A stretch of DNA of 64,000 bases, taken from Cupriavidus necator N-1. Lineage in GTDB: Bacteria; Pseudomonadota; Gammaproteobacteria; Burkholderiales; Burkholderiaceae. The number at the start of each line of letters is the position of its first letter. Position 1 is the first letter of the stretch. The DNA lies in the NCBI RefSeq assembly GCF_000219215.1, contig NC_015723.1, positions 1,922,001 to 1,986,000 on the forward strand, read 5' to 3'. Below are positions 59,819 to 64,000 of this stretch, in pieces. Both the position numbers and the translations under genes were made by a program. The notes beneath the pieces are model-generated. The model was given only the letters and a program-made list of their open reading frames with translations, was not told the origin of the DNA and made no database searches.

Positions 59819-59833
59819 GGAATATAGTATACC
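59819..59833. promoter_or_regulatory. GTATAC-type operator before the transporter/ferredoxin unit
   Basis: GGAATATAGTATACC, exact reverse complement of the 15-mer at 52622-52636. It stands 68 bases before the transporter start codon. Confidence 0.65.
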
Positions 59834-59900
59834 GACACTGGGTTCCAGAACTGGTACGGAACCCGGGGCCCCACAACCCCTCCGCCCCCAGGGAGTCTTC

Positions 59901-61439
59901 ATGTCACAACAAGTCGTGATCGGTGCCGCGCACTGGATCTATCTGTCAGGGGTAGCAGTCATCGTGCTGACGATGATCCTGCGCGCCAATGTTGTCGTCC
60001 CTTCCATCATCGGCACCGCCCTGGTCGTCTTTGCCCTCACCGGCAGTCCGGTCTCCGCACTGGGCGGGGTGTTCTCCGCGAGCCTGGTTGCCGCCAAGGA
60101 ACTGTTCAATATCTTCCTGGTGATCGCGTTCATGACGGCGCTGCTCAATGCGCTCAAGACGCTGCGCTCCGACATCCGCATGGTCGAGCCCTTCCGCGTA
60201 GTGATGAAGAACGGGCATTCGGCGTTCTTTATCCTGGCGGGCATCACTTACGTCATCTCGCTGTTCTTCTGGCCCACGCCCGCGGTGCCGCTGGTCTCGG
60301 CAATCCTGCTGCCGGCCGCCATCGCTGCGGGGCTGCCGCCGCTGGCAGGCGCGATGGCCATCGCCATCGCCGGCCAGGGCATGGCGCTGTCATCGGACTA
60401 CGTGATCGGCGTCGCGCCCGGCATCAGCGCCAAGGCGGCCGGCGCGGCGGTGAGCGCCGCGGTGGTGGCCGATCGCGCGCTGGCGCTGTCGATCATCACC
60501 GGCACGATTGCGCTGTGCCTGGCCTATCTGTCGATGCGCAAGCATATCGTCCCCGCCTGCGGCACCCTGCTCGACCGCTGGCAGGCGCGCGCCGGCGGCA
60601 GCGCCGAGGCGCTGGAAGGCGGCGGCACCTTCGACAAGGCCGAGATCGCCAGGGGCACCGCCCACGCCGAGCCGCTGGCCAGCGACAGCAATATCGAGGC
60701 AAGCCTGGCGATGGTGGCCCGGCGCCGGGTGAAGTGGTCGAAATGCTTCGCGATCGTCACGCCCATCGCCTTCCTCGCCGTGGTCGCCGTCATGGTGCTG
60801 CCCAAGCTCGGCGCTGGCGTGCAGGACCTCAAGGGCGGCGATGCGGCCGCGTTGGTCGGCGGCGTCGCTGCGGTGCTGATGATGCTGGCGACGCTGGCCG
60901 CGGAAGGCCCGCGCCGCATGCTCGACGTATGCCCGGAGCACATCACCGACGGCTTTGTCTTCGCCTTCAAGGCGATGGGCTCGGTGCTGCCGATCGCGGG
61001 CTTTTTCTTCATCGGCGCCGGCGAAACCGCCGCGCAGATCCTGGGCCTGCCGCCGGGCAAGGCGCCGAGCCTGCTGTTCGAACTGATCCAGGCCTACCAG
61101 CACATGATCCCGGACAACCACGTGCTGGTCGCCTTCGGGGTGCTGCTGGTCGGCATGATCACCGGCATCGACGGCTCCGGTTTCGCAGGCCTGCCGCTGA
61201 CCGGCACGCTGGCCGGCGCGCTCGGCCCGGTGGTCGGCTTCGACCCTGCCACGCTGGCCGCGGTGGGCCAGATGGGCGCGGTCTGGACCGGCGGCGGCAC
61301 GCTGGTGGCGTGGTCGTCGCTGATCGCGGTGGCCGGCTTCGCCCGCGTGCCGGTGCTGGACGCGGTGCGCGCGCTGCTGATCCCGGTGCTGATCGGGCTG
61401 GCCTGCTCCACCGTGGCCGCGATGGTGTTGTGGTCGTAG
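59901..61439 (+). CDS. Large integral membrane transporter, ion-transporter-like (family uncertain)
   Basis: 512 residues from ATG 59901, with GGGAG upstream. About 12 hydrophobic segments with an internal twofold look. Conserved-looking re-entrant stretches are FFWPTPAVPLVSAILLPAAIAAGLPPLAGAMAIAIAGQGMALSSDY and, in the second half, GIDGSGFAGLPLTGTLAGALG. A charged cytoplasmic loop lies near residues 215-270. Resembles dicarboxylate or citrate-type permeases, but I cannot name the family. First gene of the plus arm that carries the ferredoxins. Confidence 0.75.
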   Translation: MSQQVVIGAAHWIYLSGVAVIVLTMILRANVVVPSIIGTALVVFALTGSPVSALGGVFSASLVAAKELFNIFLVIAFMTALLNALKTLRSDIRMVEPFRVVMKNGHSAFFILAGITYVISLFFWPTPAVPLVSAILLPAAIAAGLPPLAGAMAIAIAGQGMALSSDYVIGVAPGISAKAAGAAVSAAVVADRALALSIITGTIALCLAYLSMRKHIVPACGTLLDRWQARAGGSAEALEGGGTFDKAEIARGTAHAEPLASDSNIEASLAMVARRRVKWSKCFAIVTPIAFLAVVAVMVLPKLGAGVQDLKGGDAAALVGGVAAVLMMLATLAAEGPRRMLDVCPEHITDGFVFAFKAMGSVLPIAGFFFIGAGETAAQILGLPPGKAPSLLFELIQAYQHMIPDNHVLVAFGVLLVGMITGIDGSGFAGLPLTGTLAGALGPVVGFDPATLAAVGQMGAVWTGGGTLVAWSSLIAVAGFARVPVLDAVRALLIPVLIGLACSTVAAMVLWS

Positions 61440-61521
61440 GCGGCCGCAAACAACAGCCAGGTCCCACCGATTTCTTCGACTATTCATGATGCCGGGCGGC
61501 CAGCCCGGCAGGAACCGCGCC

Positions 61522-61863
61522 ATGCCGACAGTCACTTTCCACAAGCAGGGCCAGACCTTCGTCGACGAGGTCAAGTCCCAGACCAACCTGGTCGTCCGCG
61601 CCGGGATCCGCCAGTTCCCCTACCCCAACCTGCGCTATGAGTGCGGCATGGGCAAGTGCTCCAAATGCGCCTGCCGCGTGATCGCCGGCGCCGAACACCT
61701 GCCGCCGCCCAACTGGAAAGAGAAGAAGCAACTCGGCGAGCGGCTCGAACAGGGCTACCGGCTGGCCTGCCAGCTCTGGATCGAGCATGACATCGAACTG
61801 GCCCAGGACGACCTGCCCGCCCAGGCACCTGCCATCGTGGCCACGGCCGGCGCGGATGCCTGA
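61522..61863 (+). CDS. 2Fe-2S ferredoxin-like protein 1
   Basis: 113 residues from ATG 61522. Cluster ligands C41, C46, C49 and C83 follow the plant-type CX4CX2C..C pattern, with an extra Cys at 51. A basic stretch (NWKEKKQLGERLEQGYRLAC) lies between the third and fourth ligand. It ends one base before the next start, so translation is probably coupled. Confidence 0.88.
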   Translation: MPTVTFHKQGQTFVDEVKSQTNLVVRAGIRQFPYPNLRYECGMGKCSKCACRVIAGAEHLPPPNWKEKKQLGERLEQGYRLACQLWIEHDIELAQDDLPAQAPAIVATAGADA

Positions 61864-61864
61864 C

Positions 61865-62188
61865 ATGTTCGTCCTTCTCACCAGCCGCCCCGGCCAGTTC
61901 CGCACCGAGCCCACTGCGGGCATGACCGCGGTCGAGGCATACGACTACGTCTTCTATGGCAAGCGCACCGCGCGCTTTGTCATCGCGGAACTGGCCGCCG
62001 ATACCAAGGTGCGGGTCCTGGAAGAAACGCCGCCCGGCATCGTCAACCTGGTGTCGACCAAGTTCCTCGACAAGTACGCCACGCTTGAGGCCGCCCGCGT
62101 CGCGCTGCGCGAGCTGGCCAGCTTCGGCAGCATGGACATCGCCCTGGTGCCCGCCCCGGTCGCCATCGCAGGCGCTCCTGGCTACTAA
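61865..62188 (+). CDS. 107-residue protein of unknown function between two ferredoxins
   Basis: No family recognised. The protein is small, soluble-looking and without cysteines. It begins MFVLLTSRPGQFRTEP and has GMTAVEAYDYVFYGKRTARFVIAEL, a beta-strand-rich middle (KVRVLEETPPGIVNLVSTKFLDKY) and a helix (TLEAARVALRELASF). Its position, one base behind ferredoxin 1 and 26 before ferredoxin 2, argues for a role with the electron carriers or as a small oxygenase subunit or effector. Confidence 0.75.
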   Translation: MFVLLTSRPGQFRTEPTAGMTAVEAYDYVFYGKRTARFVIAELAADTKVRVLEETPPGIVNLVSTKFLDKYATLEAARVALRELASFGSMDIALVPAPVAIAGAPGY

Positions 62189-62214
62189 CGCCTGACCTTC
62201 AGTCAATCTTCGCC

Positions 62215-62517
62215 ATGATCCAGATCACCTTCCTCACCAACCACGGCAAGACGGTCAGCGCACCGGTCAACAGCAATCTGCTGCGCGTGTCGCTGCGCGA
62301 GCAGGGCGGCATCCCTTTCAAGTGCGGCGGCGGCCTGTGCGGCACCTGCAAATGCCGCATCGAAAAGGGCCACGAGCATACGGACGCGGTCAAGCCGAAG
62401 GAAAAGAAACTGCTGACCGAAGAGGAGCTGGCGACGGGGTTCCGGCTGGCCTGCCAGACTTTTATCGATGGGAATATCGCGGTGTCATGGCAGCCCAGGG
62501 AGACGGTGCGCGGGTGA
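62215..62517 (+). CDS. 2Fe-2S ferredoxin-like protein 2
   Basis: 100 residues. Ligands C37, C42, C45 and C80 with an extra Cys at 47, the same spacing and extra Cys as ferredoxin 1. The linking stretch is again basic (VKPKEKKLLTEEELATGFRLAC). The two ferredoxins are clearly related but not recent duplicates. It ends the plus-strand unit. Confidence 0.9.
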   Translation: MIQITFLTNHGKTVSAPVNSNLLRVSLREQGGIPFKCGGGLCGTCKCRIEKGHEHTDAVKPKEKKLLTEEELATGFRLACQTFIDGNIAVSWQPRETVRG

Positions 62518-62602
62518 GCGGGCGCTGAGGAGAGTGCGCCTTCGGCTGGTATGACTTCCTGGCCGTGTCCGCGTACCAGCGTTTCGAACGCTAGTCTTCC
62601 CG

Positions 62603-64000
62603 CTACCGCCGCCTCGCCCCCACCAGCCCCGCCACCTCATCCAGCATCGCCATATCCACCGGCTGCGACAGGTCCAGCGCCAGCGTGTGCCGGTAGTAGG
62701 GGCTCAGGTCCAGCCCAACCCCCAGCCCCAGCACTTCCACATCTCGCAGCGTCGCATGCCGGGCCACCACCGCCTTCAGGTGGTTGTCGAGGTAGCAGGC
62801 GTCGTTGGCCTGCCCGGTCGCGGTATCCATGGGACTGCCGTCGGACACCACCACCAGGATGCGGCGGGCCTTGCCGCTGGCGTGCAGGCGCGCGCAGGCC
62901 CACTCCACCGCCTCGCCGTCCACGCCTTCGCGGAACAGGTCGGCCTTGAGCAGGGCGGCGATGTCGGTGCGCGCGCGCCGCCAGCTGCGTTGCGCGTCCT
63001 TGAACACCATATGGCAAGTCTCGTTGAGCCGGCCGGGGTGCTGCGGGCGGCCGCGCGCAAGCCAGTCGGCACGGGCGCGGCCGCCGTTCCAGGCGTTGGT
63101 GGTAAAGCCGAGCACCTCGGTGGCAACGCCGGCCTGGTCGAGCGCGCGGGTGAGCATGTCGATCAGCAGCGTGAGCGGCTCGGCCTGCGCCTTCATCGAG
63201 CCTGAGCAGTCGATCAGGAATCCGACCACGCAGTCGGCGTGGGCCTTGTGCGCTTCCAGGCGGAAGAGCCGGCGCTCGGAGGGGGAGCAGACCAGTTGCG
63301 CCAGGCGGCGGCCGTCGATGCGGCCGCTTTCCTCGCCGAAGGACCAGCCGTCCACGCGCGGCTGCGACAACGCGGCGCGCAGCCGGCGCGCCAGCCGGGC
63401 CATGTTCACGCCCGCGCGCGCGATGCGTGCGTCGAGCCGCGTGCGGTACTCGTCCAGCAAGGCGCGGCGCACCAGCGTGGCGGCGCGCACTTCGCGGTCG
63501 TAGCGGGTGGTGAAGACGCGGTAGCCGTCGGTGGCCTCGGCCAGTACGCGGCTGTGGCCGCTGTCGGCCAGCGCAAAGTCTTCCGCAGGCGGTTCGTCGA
63601 AATCCAGCCACAGCGCAAACCCGGCGCGCGCGGCCGAGGCTGAGTTGTCGTCGTCTTCGCCGGCAAGCGGGGCTTCCGCACGGATCATCTGCGCCACCGC
63701 GCGCGCCAGCGCCAGTGCGTGCGCGGCGTAGGCGGCCTGGTCGTGGCGTTGCGCGCGCAGGCCGGCCAGCGCGGTGCCCAGCACCGGCACGATGGCGGCG
63801 CGCGTGGCTTCGATCAGGTCTTCGGTCTCTTCCAGCACCGGCTCCCCCGTCAGGCGCGACCACGACACCTGCGCCACGGTATAGAGCAGGATGCCGAGGT
63901 GCCCCTCGGTCAGCCCGGAACGATGGAAGGCCCGCGACCACGCCATGAAGCGGTGGCGCAGGTTGGCCGCCACGCCGGCCATGCCGCGCGGCAGGCGGGT
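62603..64000 (-). CDS. CobT-like protein with von Willebrand factor A domain (probably incomplete at the window edge)
   Basis: An ATG at 63982 gives 460 residues, but the frame stays open to the right edge, so the true start may lie outside. The C-terminal VWA domain has a MIDAS motif (FLIDCSGSMKAQ) and VVVSDGSPMDTATGQAND, as in the CobT subunit of aerobic cobalt chelatase and its relatives. The N-terminal half is helical and contains an acidic stretch (EDDDNSAS) that is shorter than in true CobT. Such proteins work with a MoxR/CobS-type AAA ATPase, not seen here. Convergent with the ferredoxin unit. Confidence 0.85.
   Translation of the reverse strand, partial: TRLPRGMAGVAANLRHRFMAWSRAFHRSGLTEGHLGILLYTVAQVSWSRLTGEPVLEETEDLIEATRAAIVPVLGTALAGLRAQRHDQAAYAAHALALARAVAQMIRAEAPLAGEDDDNSASAARAGFALWLDFDEPPAEDFALADSGHSRVLAEATDGYRVFTTRYDREVRAATLVRRALLDEYRTRLDARIARAGVNMARLARRLRAALSQPRVDGWSFGEESGRIDGRRLAQLVCSPSERRLFRLEAHKAHADCVVGFLIDCSGSMKAQAEPLTLLIDMLTRALDQAGVATEVLGFTTNAWNGGRARADWLARGRPQHPGRLNETCHMVFKDAQRSWRRARTDIAALLKADLFREGVDGEAVEWACARLHASGKARRILVVVSDGSPMDTATGQANDACYLDNHLKAVVARHATLRDVEVLGLGVGLDLSPYYRHTLALDLSQPVDMAMLDEVAGLVGARRR

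Larger units (their letters stand above)
59548..59900. other. Divergent control region between the two transporter genes
   Basis: 353 bases without a supported gene. It holds two GTATAC-type motifs, GGTATACAGTCTACA at 59642-59656 for the leftward unit and GGAATATAGTATACC at 59819-59833 for the rightward unit. The GGGAG ribosome site of the 59.9 kb gene follows. No further element seen. Confidence 0.6.

Overview
The window is GC-rich, densely coded DNA with the accessory-metabolism look of a Burkholderiales beta-proteobacterium. It is most like a Cupriavidus (Ralstonia eutropha type) secondary replicon. The basis is two Bug-type tripartite tricarboxylate binding proteins, four IclR, LysR or GntR-flanked catabolic islands, a CzcCBA-type efflux operon, an Xsc-Pta-TauE sulfonate module and a Gram-negative porin. 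This placement is inference from gene content, not from a database search. No rRNA, tRNA or CRISPR array was seen.

Layout. 0-2 kb: the 3' end of an FMN-dependent alpha-hydroxyacid dehydrogenase, an IclR regulator and an Fe-S type uracil-DNA glycosylase. 2-6.8 kb: a Bug / MlrC-like M81 peptidase / Bug operon facing a divergent LysR gene. 6.8-11.7 kb: IclR regulator, GMC oxidoreductase, MHS-type MFS permease and GntR regulator. 11.7-15.8 kb: alpha/beta hydrolase, a large MscS-type channel and a small exported protein. 16-22.5 kb: a heavy-metal RND operon (czcCBA-like) with a small exported leader protein and a 12-bp palindromic operator. 22.7-23.3 kb: a MazEF-type toxin-antitoxin pair. 23.4-32.5 kb: a divergent organosulfur island. 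One arm is an acyl-CoA-dehydrogenase-like monooxygenase, a thiol dioxygenase and a four-domain rhodanese protein. The other arm is a SsuD-like monooxygenase, an ABC importer and a membrane cytochrome c. 33.5-45.4 kb: a quinate/shikimate and aromatic island (BKACE enzyme, QuiC-type fusion, IclR, LysR, AroQ, porin, MFS, AroE, HPPD). It is interrupted by a complete group II intron placed exactly behind the porin stop codon. 45.8-49.7 kb: xsc, pta and a TauE-type exporter. 49.7-62.5 kb: an unusual catabolic island. 62.6 kb to the end: a CobT-like VWA protein.

The part that stands out is 49.7-62.5 kb. It carries a haem-oxygenase-like diiron oxidase (HDO) candidate, an aldehyde dehydrogenase, a GlcG/HbpS-like protein, a 2Fe-2S/FAD reductase, two small 2Fe-2S ferredoxins around an unrecognised 107-residue protein, an ornithine-cyclodeaminase-like enzyme, an amidase and three transporters. 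A GntR/FCD regulator sits in the middle. Related GTATAC-core motifs lie before the start of nearly every transcription unit in this block, so it looks like one regulon for oxidation of an unidentified, probably nitrogen-containing, substrate. The enzyme combination is the best candidate here for an undescribed pathway.

Three copies of a palindromic repeat (core CTCTCCCGC..GCGGGAGAG) occur at 15.9, 30.4 and 47.7 kb. One lies inside the coding sequence of an ABC ATPase. Function assignments rest on motifs read by eye.
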